Shown here piece by piece: positions 43,559 through 52,017 of a DNA stretch of 64,000 nucleotides. Source of the stretch: Alphaproteobacteria bacterium (GTDB lineage: Bacteria > Pseudomonadota > Alphaproteobacteria > Reyranellales > Reyranellaceae); contig VGCH01000002.1 of NCBI GenBank assembly GCA_016870115.1, positions 62,001 to 126,000 on the forward strand. The letters are read 5' to 3'. Both the position numbers and the translations under genes were made by a program. Below the pieces are notes generated by a model that had not been told where the DNA came from, ran no database searches, and saw only the letters and a program-made list of their open reading frames with translations. The number at the start of each line of letters is the position of its first letter. Position 1 is the stretch's first letter.

Positions 43559-44752
43559 ATGAGCAAGCCGTTCGCGGGCGTCCGCGTCGTCGATTTCACG
43601 CGCGTCCTGGCGGGACCCTACGCCGCCTACCAGATCGCGCTCCTGGGCGCCGATGTCGTGAAGATCGAGTCGCGCGAGGGCGACGACATGCGCTTCGGCG
43701 CGCGGGGTGACGACTGGGAGCGCCGCGGCCTCGCCGCGCCCTGGATGGCGGTGAACGCCAACAAGCGCAGCCTCACGCTCGACCTCAAAAAGCCCGAGGC
43801 GATCGCCATCGTGCGCCAGCTGGTCGAGCGCGCCGATGTGGTGATCGAGAATTTCCGCCCGGGCGTGATGGACAAGCTCGGGATCGGCTACCAGGCGCTG
43901 TCGGAGCTCAATCCGCGGCTGATCTATTGCGCCGTGTCGGGCTTCGGCCAGACCGGCCCCGAGAGCGGCCGGGCCGCATTCGACGGCATGATCCAGGCGA
44001 TGTCGGGCCTGATGTCGATCACCGGCCATCCCGAGAACGGTCCGACCCGCGTGGGCTTCGCCGGGTGCGATGTGATGTCGGGCTTCACCGCGGCCTTCGG
44101 CATCGCCTCCGCGCTGTACCAGCGCACCCATACGGGCCGAGGGCAGCTGGTCGATGTCGCGATGATCGAAGCCACCATGGGCTTCCTCGCCCAGCAGGTG
44201 AGCGAGCATCTGGTGACCGGCTGCGTGCATGGCCAAAGCGGCAATCTTTCGGTCACGCGCAAACCGACCGGCAATCTGTTCCGCACGCGGGACGGCTGGC
44301 TGGTGCTGGCGGTGATGACCGAGCCGCAGTTCCAGCGACTGATGCGGGAGATCGGGCGCCCCGAGGCGCTGGCCGATCCGCGCTTCAAGGATTGGCCGAC
44401 GCGCATCGCCAACGGCCCCGCGCTGCATGCCATCGTCGAGGAGGCGCTGGGAACGGCGACGGCGGCGGAATGGGCGGAGCGCTTCGCCGGGGTGGACGCG
44501 CCGTCGGCCCAGGTGCTGTCGATTCCCGAGGTGGTGAAACTGGAGCAGATCGGCACGCGCGATGCGCTGCAGGAGATCGCGACCGAATGGGGCCCGGTCC
44601 GCCTGATGGGATCGGGCTTCCGGCTGGGCCATGGCAGCGGGTCAGTCGATCGCGCGCCACCGGTGCTGGGCCAGCACAATGACGAGATCCTGGGTGAGCT
44701 GGGCTACGACGCCGCTTCCATCGAACAGCTGCGAGGCGCCGCCGTCATTTGA
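43559..44752 (+). CDS. CaiB/BaiF family CoA-transferase
   Basis: A 397-residue family III CoA-transferase with VRVVDFTRVLAGPYAAYQIA, the catalytic aspartate D142 in AAFDGMIQAMSG, and ANKRSLTLDLKKPEAI. It is related to, but clearly distinct from, the family member at 14-15 kb. It begins four bases after the candidate selenoprotein and is surely co-transcribed with it. The pair suggests that the reductase-like protein and CoA transfer act on the same small acid; the substrate is unknown. Confidence 0.9.
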   Translation: MSKPFAGVRVVDFTRVLAGPYAAYQIALLGADVVKIESREGDDMRFGARGDDWERRGLAAPWMAVNANKRSLTLDLKKPEAIAIVRQLVERADVVIENFRPGVMDKLGIGYQALSELNPRLIYCAVSGFGQTGPESGRAAFDGMIQAMSGLMSITGHPENGPTRVGFAGCDVMSGFTAAFGIASALYQRTHTGRGQLVDVAMIEATMGFLAQQVSEHLVTGCVHGQSGNLSVTRKPTGNLFRTRDGWLVLAVMTEPQFQRLMREIGRPEALADPRFKDWPTRIANGPALHAIVEEALGTATAAEWAERFAGVDAPSAQVLSIPEVVKLEQIGTRDALQEIATEWGPVRLMGSGFRLGHGSGSVDRAPPVLGQHNDEILGELGYDAASIEQLRGAAVI

Positions 44753-44779
44753 GGTCCTAGAGCGGACCCGCCGACATCG

Positions 44780-45451
44780 TCATCTACTGAGGATCGTGAC
44801 CATCTCGGCATAGCCGCGCTGCCGGGCATGCTCGAGGGCCGTGACGCCGCCGCGGTCGGGAATGCGGGTGTTGGCGCCGGCGTCAACCAGAAGCTTCAGC
44901 GTGTCCTGATGGCGCTTGCCGCCATCACCGAGCACAACCGCTTCCATCGCGGCCGTCCAGTGGAGATTGTTGATGTGATCCAGCGGCGCCCGCGCCGCGA
45001 TCAGCGCGCGCACAACCTCGACGTGCCCGAGATGCGCCGCGGCGATCAGCGCGGTGCCGTCATAGGGCGACGTGACGGCCGCGGGATCCGAGCCGAGGGC
45101 TATGGCGAGCTGAATGGTCTCGGCATCGTCGCGCACCGCCGCGATGGTGATGATGTCGTAGTGGCGGCTGTCCTTGGCCCTCATATCGGCGCCAGCCCGG
45201 GCCAGCTCCCGGATGATGTCGCGATGCGACCCATGTGCCGCCACGTGCAGCGCCGTGCGCCCATGGCCGTCACGCGCGTTGAGATCGGACTTGTCCTGAA
45301 GCGCCCTCCTGAGCGCGGCCAGGTCGCCGTTCGCGGCGGCGGCATGCAGGCCGCGATAGGCGGCGATCTCGTCGGGACCCGGCGGCACCTGCGCAACGGC
45401 CCCGCCGCCCGGCATGGCGGTTCGGGCGATCACGATTGCCACAAGGCACAA
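44780..45451 (-). CDS. Exported ankyrin-repeat protein
   Basis: A 223-residue protein with an N-terminal hydrophobic stretch that looks like a signal peptide (LVAIVIARTAMPGGGAVAQ) and about five ankyrin repeats: GLHAAAANGDLAALRRAL, GRTALHVAAHGSHRDIIREL, GTALIAAAHLGHVEVVRAL and others. Such periplasmic ankyrin proteins act as binding scaffolds; the partner is unknown. No ATG start exists: TTG at 45451 is the first usable codon after an upstream TAA. It is convergent with the CaiB gene. Confidence 0.8.
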   Translation of the reverse strand: MCLVAIVIARTAMPGGGAVAQVPPGPDEIAAYRGLHAAAANGDLAALRRALQDKSDLNARDGHGRTALHVAAHGSHRDIIRELARAGADMRAKDSRHYDIITIAAVRDDAETIQLAIALGSDPAAVTSPYDGTALIAAAHLGHVEVVRALIAARAPLDHINNLHWTAAMEAVVLGDGGKRHQDTLKLLVDAGANTRIPDRGGVTALEHARQRGYAEMVTILSR

Positions 45452-45511
45452 GAGGGCACGGAAGGTCTCGGGGACCGCCCGACCGTCGGGGCAAGCGGTC
45501 TCGGTTCGGAC

Positions 45512-46690
45512 TTAGATATACTGGTCGAAGACGTAGGTCGCGCCGTTCCAGAGATAGACTTCCTGGGTGAAGCCGCTGCCGGCCAGGTCGTTGTCCCAGA
45601 GCGTGATGCTCTGCACCTGTCCCGTGTTGAACGTGACGCTGCCGCCGTTGCTGGCGAAGGACAGCGTCGCCGTCGTGCCGCCGATCGACAGGTTCACGCC
45701 GTCGGTGGTGGCGTTGGAACCCAGCACATAGCCGGCCGTGAGCGGCGTGCCGGGACCCGAGGTGTCATGAACGCCCGAGCCCGCGACGAAGGGATCGACG
45801 CCCGCGCTCGCGAAGCGGCCATAGAGCACCAGGTGATTGACCCGGCCCTCGCCCGCGACGTCGTTCACCGTGTTGGCGCCGTCGTTGCGGCCGACACAGT
45901 ACCAATCGGCGCCGGCGCCGCCCTGCAGCGTGTTGACCTCGCCGGGGTTGGTGGCGTTGCCGCTCTCGCCGCCGCCATAGAGGAAATCCGCGCCGGCCTC
46001 GCCCTGCACCGTGTCGTTGCCCTGGCCGCCCCAGGCGACATCGACGCCGTCGCCGGCGACCAGCGTGTCGTTGCCGTCGCCGCCGATCAGCAGGTCGCTG
46101 CCCTGGCCACCGAACAGCGTGTCGTTGCCCGCGCCGCCCGCCAGCAGGTCGTCGCCGGCGCCGCCATCGTCGCCGAACAGCCGATCGTTGCCGAGGCCGC
46201 CATCCAGCCAGTCGTTGCCCGCGCCGCCATAGAGCGTGTCGCCGCCGGCCGACGACCAGACGACGTCGTTGTCGGCACCGCCATAGATCGTGACGCTGAC
46301 GTCCGAATAGTCCTTGGGCGCGGAGCCTTCGTGGACGAGGCTGATTACGTCGTCGCCGGCCGCGCCGTAGAAGACGTCGATGGCGCGGTTCTGGTTGATC
46401 TCCTTGCCGCTTTCCTTCTGGGCGAGGTTGCCGGCGCCGTTGACGGTCGGACGCGCCGAGCTGTCGGCGATGTAGTCGTCCAACAGGAAGAGATCGTTGC
46501 CCGCGCTCATGGTGAGCGAGTCCGAGGAACCCGAACCGTCGGCCAGCGAGACGTTGTTCACGTTGTAGCCGACCAGCGACAGGGTCGAGCCGGTGGCGGC
46601 GCTCGCGTTGCCGGCCGCGCCGGTGTAGCGCGTGAGAACCGCGTTCACCAACGCCGTGGTGATCGAGTCGCCCTTGTATGAGTACGTCAT
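45512..46690 (-). CDS. RTX calcium-binding repeat protein
   Basis: A 392-residue acidic protein with no signal peptide. The middle (about residues 130-260) holds around nine GGxGxDxLx nonapeptides such as GGAGNDTLFGGQGSDLLIGG, which form a calcium-stabilised beta-roll. The C-terminal ~120 residues lack repeats and probably contain the type I secretion signal. No T1SS genes are in the window, so the exporter is elsewhere. No enzyme domain is visible. The ATG was chosen because the repeat-family start MTYSYKGDSITTAL begins there. Confidence 0.88.
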   Translation of the reverse strand: MTYSYKGDSITTALVNAVLTRYTGAAGNASAATGSTLSLVGYNVNNVSLADGSGSSDSLTMSAGNDLFLLDDYIADSSARPTVNGAGNLAQKESGKEINQNRAIDVFYGAAGDDVISLVHEGSAPKDYSDVSVTIYGGADNDVVWSSAGGDTLYGGAGNDWLDGGLGNDRLFGDDGGAGDDLLAGGAGNDTLFGGQGSDLLIGGDGNDTLVAGDGVDVAWGGQGNDTVQGEAGADFLYGGGESGNATNPGEVNTLQGGAGADWYCVGRNDGANTVNDVAGEGRVNHLVLYGRFASAGVDPFVAGSGVHDTSGPGTPLTAGYVLGSNATTDGVNLSIGGTTATLSFASNGGSVTFNTGQVQSITLWDNDLAGSGFTQEVYLWNGATYVFDQYI

Positions 46691-46815
46691 CGAAATGGGA
46701 CCTGAACTGCGGACGCCCTGAATGTGGGCGTCAAGCACTTCATGGCGATGTCCTGGGGCGGAATTTAGGTATCCTTTGTGTCGGCTCTCCCGGATTTCGC
46801 CCAGGTTCCGCCCCA

Positions 46816-47658
46816 ATGTCCCGACTTGTTCCGGTTGTTCTCGCGTTGTTGCTATCGGGCAGCCCGCTGCGGGCTGAAACCGACCGGATGGTGCCGATCC
46901 AGATCGACGGCGTCGCCGTGCGTCTGGCCATGCAGGTCCATACGCCGGCCGGCGCGGGTCCTTTTCCGACGCTGATTTTCCATCACGGCTCCACCGGGCG
47001 CGGCAATGATCCGTCGCTGTTCGCCCGTCGCTTCGAGCCGGCGCCGCTGATCGAGTGGTTCCGCGCGCGCGGCTGGGCCGTCGTGTTGCTGTCGCGGCGC
47101 GGGCGCGGCGGATCGGAGGGCGAGTACGACGAGGGCTTCGGCCTGCCGCGCTCCGCCGGCTACAGCTGCGATCCCTCCTTCTCGCTGCCCGGCGCCGAGC
47201 GGGCGTTGCGCGACATCGACGCTGCGACCGCCGCCATTCTCGCGATGCCGTTCGTGGATCGCACCCGCGTCGCCGTCGGCGGCCAGTCGCGTGGGGGGAT
47301 CCTGTCGATCGCCTGGAGCGGACGGCGGCCTTCGGTGGTGCGCGCGGCGGTGAATTTCGTCGGCGGCTGGATGGGCGAGGGCTGCCCGACCGCCGCCCAG
47401 ATCAATCGCAGCCTGTTCGATCGCGGCGGCGCCTTCGGCAGCGACACGCTTTGGCTCTATGGCGATCGCGATGCCTTCTATTCGCTGCGGCACAGCCGGG
47501 CGAACCACGCGAGCTTCCTCGCCGCCGGCGGACGCGGTGCCTTCCACGAGTTCCAGCCGGGCGAGGGCCGCTCGGGCCACGGCATCGTCTTCGCGCCGGT
47601 GTTGTGGAGCGAGGCGCTGGCGGTCTACCTGCGCGCGCAGGGGCTGCCCGCGCCCTGA
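46816..47658 (+). CDS. Secreted alpha/beta hydrolase (dienelactone hydrolase-like)
   Basis: A 280-residue exported hydrolase with signal peptide (VVLALLLSGSPLRA). Catalytic features: LIFHHGSTGRG oxyanion loop, nucleophile in VAVGGQSRGGIL, acid in LYGDRDAFYS and histidine in EGRSGHGIVF. Cysteines at GYSCDPS and EGCPTA may form a disulfide. Substrate unknown; the family includes esterases and dienelactone hydrolases. Divergent from the RTX gene with 125 bp between starts. Confidence 0.82.
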   Translation: MSRLVPVVLALLLSGSPLRAETDRMVPIQIDGVAVRLAMQVHTPAGAGPFPTLIFHHGSTGRGNDPSLFARRFEPAPLIEWFRARGWAVVLLSRRGRGGSEGEYDEGFGLPRSAGYSCDPSFSLPGAERALRDIDAATAAILAMPFVDRTRVAVGGQSRGGILSIAWSGRRPSVVRAAVNFVGGWMGEGCPTAAQINRSLFDRGGAFGSDTLWLYGDRDAFYSLRHSRANHASFLAAGGRGAFHEFQPGEGRSGHGIVFAPVLWSEALAVYLRAQGLPAP

Positions 47659-47665
47659 GTCCCGG

Positions 47666-48826
47666 TCAGACGATCCCGCGCATCACCGCCCAGAGATCGG
47701 ACTTGCGTTCGAAGCCGATGCCGGGCGCGTCGGGGAGGTGGACGCGGCCGTCCACGACCGGACAATCGTCGGCGAAACCGCCGAACGGCGCGAAGACCTG
47801 CGGGTAGGATTCGTTGCCGCCGAGCCGCAGGCCGACCGCGATGTTGAGCGCGAACTGGTGGCCGCCATGGGGCACGCAACGGCGCGGCGACCAGCCGTGC
47901 GCCACCAGCATGTCGCGGATCCGCAGATACTCAACAAGACCGTATCCCAGCGCGGGATCGAACTGCAGCACGTCGCGGTCGGGCCGCAAGCCGCCATGCC
48001 GGATGAGGTTGCGCGCGTCCTGCAGGGAGAACAGGTTCTCGCCGGTCGCGAGCGGCGGCGCGTAGTCGTTGGCGAGCGCGGCGTGGGAGAGATAGTCCAG
48101 CGGATCGAGCGGCTCCTCGTACCAGCGCAGGCCATAGGGCGCGAGCGCGCGGCCCCAGCCGAGCGCGGTCCGCAGGTCGAAGCGGCCATTCACGTCGACG
48201 GCCAGCCGATCGCCGGCGCCGACGAGCTTCAGCACCGCCTCGATGCGCTTGAGATCCTCGGCGAGCGGCATGCCGCCGATCTTCATCTTCACGCAGGAAT
48301 AGCCGAGATCCAGATAGCGCTTCATCTCGCCGGTCAGCGCCTCGAGATCCTTGCCGGGATAGTAATAGCCGCCGGCCGCATAGACCCAGGCGCCGGGATC
48401 GGCGGCGCCGCCGTTGAAGCGGTCGGCGAGCAGGCGCCAGAGCGGCACCCGCTCGACCTTGGAGAGCGCATCCCACAACGCCATGTCGAGCACGCCGACG
48501 GCGACCGAGCGCTCGCCATGGCCACCCGGCTTCTCGTTGCGCATCATCGCGGCCCAGGCGCGGGCGGGATCGATCAGCCCTTCGGCGCCCAGCAGCGACT
48601 GCGGGTCGGCGTCGCGGAGCCGCGGGATGAAGCGCTCGCGCAACAGCCCGCTCTGGGCGTAGCGGCCGTTGGAGTTGAAGCCGTAGCCGACCACCGGCTT
48701 GCCCTCGACCACGCGGTCGGTGACCACGGCGACCACGCTCGCCGTCATCTGGCTGAAGTCGATATAGGCGTTGGCGATCGCCGAGCGGATCGGCGCCACG
48801 ATCTCGTGGATGGCGACGATCCTCAT
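47666..48826 (-). CDS. tarD: D(-)-tartrate dehydratase-like enolase-superfamily enzyme
   Basis: A 386-residue enolase-superfamily protein that closely follows the Bradyrhizobium D-tartrate dehydratase pattern as I remember it. Matching blocks are RNAYIDF-like IANAYIDFSQMTASVVAVV, VGYGFNSNGRY, MMRNEKPGGHGERSVAVG, the catalytic VKMKIGG lysine pair, AVDVNGRF, ATGENLF and CVPHGGHQFALNIA with the acid/base histidine. It would dehydrate D-tartrate to oxaloacetate. It follows an LLM oxidoreductase gene by 10 bp on the same strand. Confidence 0.83.
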   Translation of the reverse strand: MRIVAIHEIVAPIRSAIANAYIDFSQMTASVVAVVTDRVVEGKPVVGYGFNSNGRYAQSGLLRERFIPRLRDADPQSLLGAEGLIDPARAWAAMMRNEKPGGHGERSVAVGVLDMALWDALSKVERVPLWRLLADRFNGGAADPGAWVYAAGGYYYPGKDLEALTGEMKRYLDLGYSCVKMKIGGMPLAEDLKRIEAVLKLVGAGDRLAVDVNGRFDLRTALGWGRALAPYGLRWYEEPLDPLDYLSHAALANDYAPPLATGENLFSLQDARNLIRHGGLRPDRDVLQFDPALGYGLVEYLRIRDMLVAHGWSPRRCVPHGGHQFALNIAVGLRLGGNESYPQVFAPFGGFADDCPVVDGRVHLPDAPGIGFERKSDLWAVMRGIV

Positions 48827-48836
48827 CGCTGTCGGG

Positions 48837-50048
48837 CTACTCGGCGGCCTGAACGGCGCGCGGCGGGACCTGCACCGAGTTGGGACCGAAGCGGTCCTTG
48901 AACGGAGTGGTGTCGATTTCCTCAAGCTCGATCTCGCCGGCGAGCACGGCCTGTTTCCATTTTTCCTGCGAGGCGCTCGCGGCCTGGAATTCCGGCATCA
49001 CCTCGCGGGCGAAGAGGTCGAGGCTCTCGCAGATATCCGCGTGGGTGTTCTTGCCGGCCTGGTTCAGCAGGATGATCTGGTCGACATTGCTCGCCTGGAA
49101 CTTGCGCAGTTTGGTGCGGATCGTGTCGGGCGAGCCGATCAGACCGCCCTTCAGCGCGCGCACCACCTGCTCGGGGTTGGCCGCCTTCCACGCCTCGTAC
49201 TCGGCCCACAGATCGACCGTGCCGGCGCGCGGCCGGGCGCGGCCCGGCTGGTTGCCATAGAAGCGCAGCGCGAACTGGAAGAAGGTGCAGCCCTCGGCGC
49301 GCCGCCGCGCCTCCTCGTCGGTCTTCGCGCACATGAAGTACGAGACCAGCGCGATATTGGCGTTTGGCCGGTAGTCGCACAGCAGCTCCCGCCGCCGTGT
49401 GAAGGCGTTGTAATAGGCGTGCACCCAGGCGCGGGCGGCGTCGGCCGAGACGAACTGGAAGCCGAGCGCGCCGAGACCGCGACGTCCCGCCATCTCGATC
49501 GTGTCGAGCTGCGAGCAGGCGACCCACAGCGGCGGGTGCGGCTTCTGCAGCGGCTTCGGCACGACATTGCGGTAGGGGAACTGGAAGTGCGGGCCCTGGT
49601 ACTCGACCGGCTTGTCGCCGAACATCGGGATGAGGCAGCGCACCGCGTCTTCCCAGATCGCGCGCTTGGTCGTCATGTCGACGCCGAACGGCTCCAGCTC
49701 GGTGATCGAGGCGCTCTCGCCCATCCCGAACTCGACGCGGCCTCGGCTCAGCAGATCGAGCGTCGCCACCCGCTCGGCGACGCGGCCGGGATGGTTGGTT
49801 GTGAGCTGGATGATGCCGTGGCCAAGCCGGATGCGCTTGGTCCGCTGGCTGGCGGCGGCGAGGAACACCTCCGGCGCGGGGGAGTGGGAATATTCCTCAA
49901 GATAATGGTGCTCGACCTCCCAGGCCGTGTCGTAGCCCAGCCGATCGGCGAGCTCGAGCTGGTCCAGCGCGTTGTGGTGCAGGTCGAGCTCGCTGTTGAC
50001 GCCCCAGGGGCGCGGCAGTTGCAGCTCGTAGAAGATTCCGAATTTCAT
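48837..50048 (-). CDS. LLM-class flavin-dependent oxidoreductase
   Basis: A 403-residue bacterial luciferase-like TIM-barrel monooxygenase. It starts KFGIFYELQLPRPW and has the flavin-region blocks AWEVEHHYLEEYSHSPAPEVFLAA, RIRLGHGIIQLTTNHP and EFGMGESAS. It needs reduced flavin from a separate reductase, which is not adjacent. First gene of a two-gene transcript with tarD. The two share no obvious chemistry, so a pathway beyond tartrate is possible. A longer upstream frame lacks homology. Confidence 0.85.
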   Translation of the reverse strand: MKFGIFYELQLPRPWGVNSELDLHHNALDQLELADRLGYDTAWEVEHHYLEEYSHSPAPEVFLAAASQRTKRIRLGHGIIQLTTNHPGRVAERVATLDLLSRGRVEFGMGESASITELEPFGVDMTTKRAIWEDAVRCLIPMFGDKPVEYQGPHFQFPYRNVVPKPLQKPHPPLWVACSQLDTIEMAGRRGLGALGFQFVSADAARAWVHAYYNAFTRRRELLCDYRPNANIALVSYFMCAKTDEEARRRAEGCTFFQFALRFYGNQPGRARPRAGTVDLWAEYEAWKAANPEQVVRALKGGLIGSPDTIRTKLRKFQASNVDQIILLNQAGKNTHADICESLDLFAREVMPEFQAASASQEKWKQAVLAGEIELEEIDTTPFKDRFGPNSVQVPPRAVQAAE

Positions 50049-50164
50049 CGCGGACTCCCGATTTCCGGCGACAACGCTGGCCGATTTCGCGGCCGCAGAC
50101 CAGCCTCCGACCGGCGCCCGTCTTGCGTTGCGAGAGGGCGACATCGGCAGTGCGCCGTATATCA

Positions 50165-50198
50165 CAGTGAACAAATGTTATTGACTTGTGTTTCACTG
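50165..50198. promoter_or_regulatory. Inverted repeat in the sulfite-reduction control region
   Basis: CAGTGAA (50165) and TTCACTG (50192) are perfect inverted heptamers around AT-rich DNA containing TTGACT. A CysB-like or other LysR-type site would suit the downstream assimilatory genes. The region to 50235 is the most AT-rich in this part of the window. Confidence 0.45.
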
Positions 50199-50240
50199 TA
50201 TGATGGCATGTAAAAAAATAATTCTACACTTTATGGCCGC

Positions 50241-50369
50241 ATGGACGATGACGTCACTTCCGACTTCGACGCGCCACCGTTCGTGGGGTGGCGACTGTGG
50301 GCGCTCGCGGCCGTCGAGGCGGTGGGCATGCTCTCGTTCCATCTCGGCCTGAGGATGTTCCTGTCGTGA
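50241..50369 (+). CDS. 42-residue membrane peptide coupled to cysG
   Basis: A short ORF with an acidic start (MDDDVTSDFDAPPF) and one amphipathic-to-hydrophobic helix (WRLWALAAVEAVGMLSFHL) ending in LRMFLS. Its TGA overlaps the GTG start of cysG by four bases (GTGA), and the ORF occupies the whole space between the AT-rich control region and cysG. No family recognised. It might tether sulfite-reduction proteins to the membrane or only serve as a leader cistron that sets cysG translation. Confidence 0.6.
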   Translation: MDDDVTSDFDAPPFVGWRLWALAAVEAVGMLSFHLGLRMFLS

Positions 50370-51706
50370 GACACTTTCCCGCCTTTCACGATCTGCGAGA
50401 CCGCGTGGTGCTGGTTGTCGGTGACACCACGGCGGCGGAGAGGCGCCGCCAGTTGGTCAGCGCGGCGGGCGCCCGGGTGCGTGTCCGGTTGGCGGGCCTA
50501 GTCGATCCGGGCGATTTCGTCGGTGCCGCGCTGGCCTTCGCGGCGACCGGCGACGAGGTCGCCGATCACCGCGTCGCACTTGCCGCTCGGCAGGCCGGCG
50601 TACCGATCAATGTCGCCGACCGCCCCGCGCAGTGCGACTTCATTTTGCCGGCCATCGTCAATCGCGATCCCATGATCGTGGCGATCTCGAGCGGCGGCGC
50701 GTCGCCGACGCTCGCTACGCTGTTGCGCGCCGAGATCGAAGCCATCTTGCCGGCCGGTCTGGGTCGTCTTGCCCGCGCCGCCGAGGCGTTGCGCGACCGG
50801 GTCGCCGCGGCGCTCCCCGCAAGCGCCGACCGGCGCGCGTTCTGGCGCCGCTGGCTCCGAGGCGCGAACGGGGGCCTGGCCCTGTCGGCCGACCGGTCCG
50901 AAATCCAGGCAAGGACCGACGCGGCACTCCGGGTAGGTCCGTCCATCGGGATCGCGCACATTGTCGGCGCGGGCCCCGGCGATCCGGACCTGCTGACCTT
51001 GCGCGCGTTGAGGTGTCTGCAGGAGGCCGACGTCATCCTGCACGATCATCTGGTGCCCCCCGCCATCCTCGACCGAGCGCGCCGCGAGGCGGAGCGGATC
51101 GCCGTCGGCAAGCGCAAGAACGCTCCCGGCTGGCGACAGGCCGACATCGAGCGCGAACTGGTCGCGCGCGTGAAGCGCGGCCAGATCGTGGTCCGGCTGA
51201 AATCTGGCGACCCGTTCGTGTTCGGCCGGGGCGGCGAGGAAGTGGACGCGTTGCGCCGCGAGGGCCTGCCCTGGACCGTGGTGCCGGGCGTCACCGCGGC
51301 TTTGGGGTGCGCCGCCGCCGTCGGCATTCCCCTCACGGACCGACGCCACGCGTCGTCGGTGACGCTGCTCAGCGGCCATGGCGCCGGCGTTGGCGCCGCG
51401 GATGGCTGGCCGGCGTCGTTCGCCCCTGACCAGACGCTGGTGGTCTACATGGGCGCCTCCGAGGCGGCGTCAGTGCGCGACCGGATGCTCGCGCGCGGAC
51501 TGGCGGCCGCGACACCGGTCGCGATCGTGGAGAGCGGAACCCGCGCCGGACAGCGTTTGTCGACGGGCACACTCGCCGACCTGCCGCGCCTCGCCGCGCC
51601 GCATGTCGCGCGTGGCGGCGCCGGGCCCACGCTGATCGTGGTCGGCGCGGTCGCCTCCCTCGCTGGCGCGGAGCCTCGATACGCGCCGGCCGAGGAGGTC
51701 GCCTGA
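50366..51706 (+). CDS. cysG: Sirohaem synthase
   Basis: A 446-residue fusion of precorrin-2 dehydrogenase/ferrochelatase (residues 1-200) and uroporphyrinogen-III methyltransferase (215-440). It makes the sirohaem of the neighbouring sulfite reductase. N-terminal NVADRPAQCDFILPAIV keeps the catalytic aspartate, but the dinucleotide loop reads VVGDTTAAERRR instead of GGGxxAxRK. The methyltransferase half has HIVGAGPGDPDLLTLRA, SGDPFVFGRGGEE and VVPGVTAALG. Its GTG start overlaps the membrane peptide gene and its stop overlaps the next gene (TGATG). Confidence 0.92.
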   Translation: MRHFPAFHDLRDRVVLVVGDTTAAERRRQLVSAAGARVRVRLAGLVDPGDFVGAALAFAATGDEVADHRVALAARQAGVPINVADRPAQCDFILPAIVNRDPMIVAISSGGASPTLATLLRAEIEAILPAGLGRLARAAEALRDRVAAALPASADRRAFWRRWLRGANGGLALSADRSEIQARTDAALRVGPSIGIAHIVGAGPGDPDLLTLRALRCLQEADVILHDHLVPPAILDRARREAERIAVGKRKNAPGWRQADIERELVARVKRGQIVVRLKSGDPFVFGRGGEEVDALRREGLPWTVVPGVTAALGCAAAVGIPLTDRRHASSVTLLSGHGAGVGAADGWPASFAPDQTLVVYMGASEAASVRDRMLARGLAAATPVAIVESGTRAGQRLSTGTLADLPRLAAPHVARGGAGPTLIVVGAVASLAGAEPRYAPAEEVA

Positions 51707-52017
51707 TGGCCAAGAACCTGCGCGGAACCCACCAGATCGTGACCGCCAACCGGCTGTCCGACGGTGTTGTGGTGTTCTTCACGCGATCCGGAGACTGGTC
51801 GCCCGATTTCAACGACGCCGTCGTCGCCGACGATCCCGCGGCTGCCGAGACCCTGCTCCCCAGGGCCCGCGGCGCGGCGACCGCGACGGTCGAACCCTAT
51901 CTGGTGGCGGTCGAGCTCGTGGACGGCGCGCCCGTGCCCGTGTCGATGCGCGAGCGCATCCGGGTTGGCGGTCTCACATTCCCCGTCCTGGCCGCCGGAG
52001 CGTCGCGCTATGCCTGA
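51706..52017 (+). CDS. DUF2849 protein
   Basis: A 103-residue DUF2849 protein (TANRLSDGVVVFFTRSGDW is its typical start). This family is found almost only between cysG and cysI in alphaproteobacteria, which implies a small accessory role in sulfite reduction. It overlaps cysG by one base and cysI by eight. Confidence 0.9.
   Translation: MAKNLRGTHQIVTANRLSDGVVVFFTRSGDWSPDFNDAVVADDPAAAETLLPRARGAATATVEPYLVAVELVDGAPVPVSMRERIRVGGLTFPVLAAGASRYA

Noticed and set aside
45950-46330. Periodic DNA repeats suggesting a repeat array
   Set aside because: The periodicity is explained by the GGxGxD nonapeptide coding repeats of the RTX protein.
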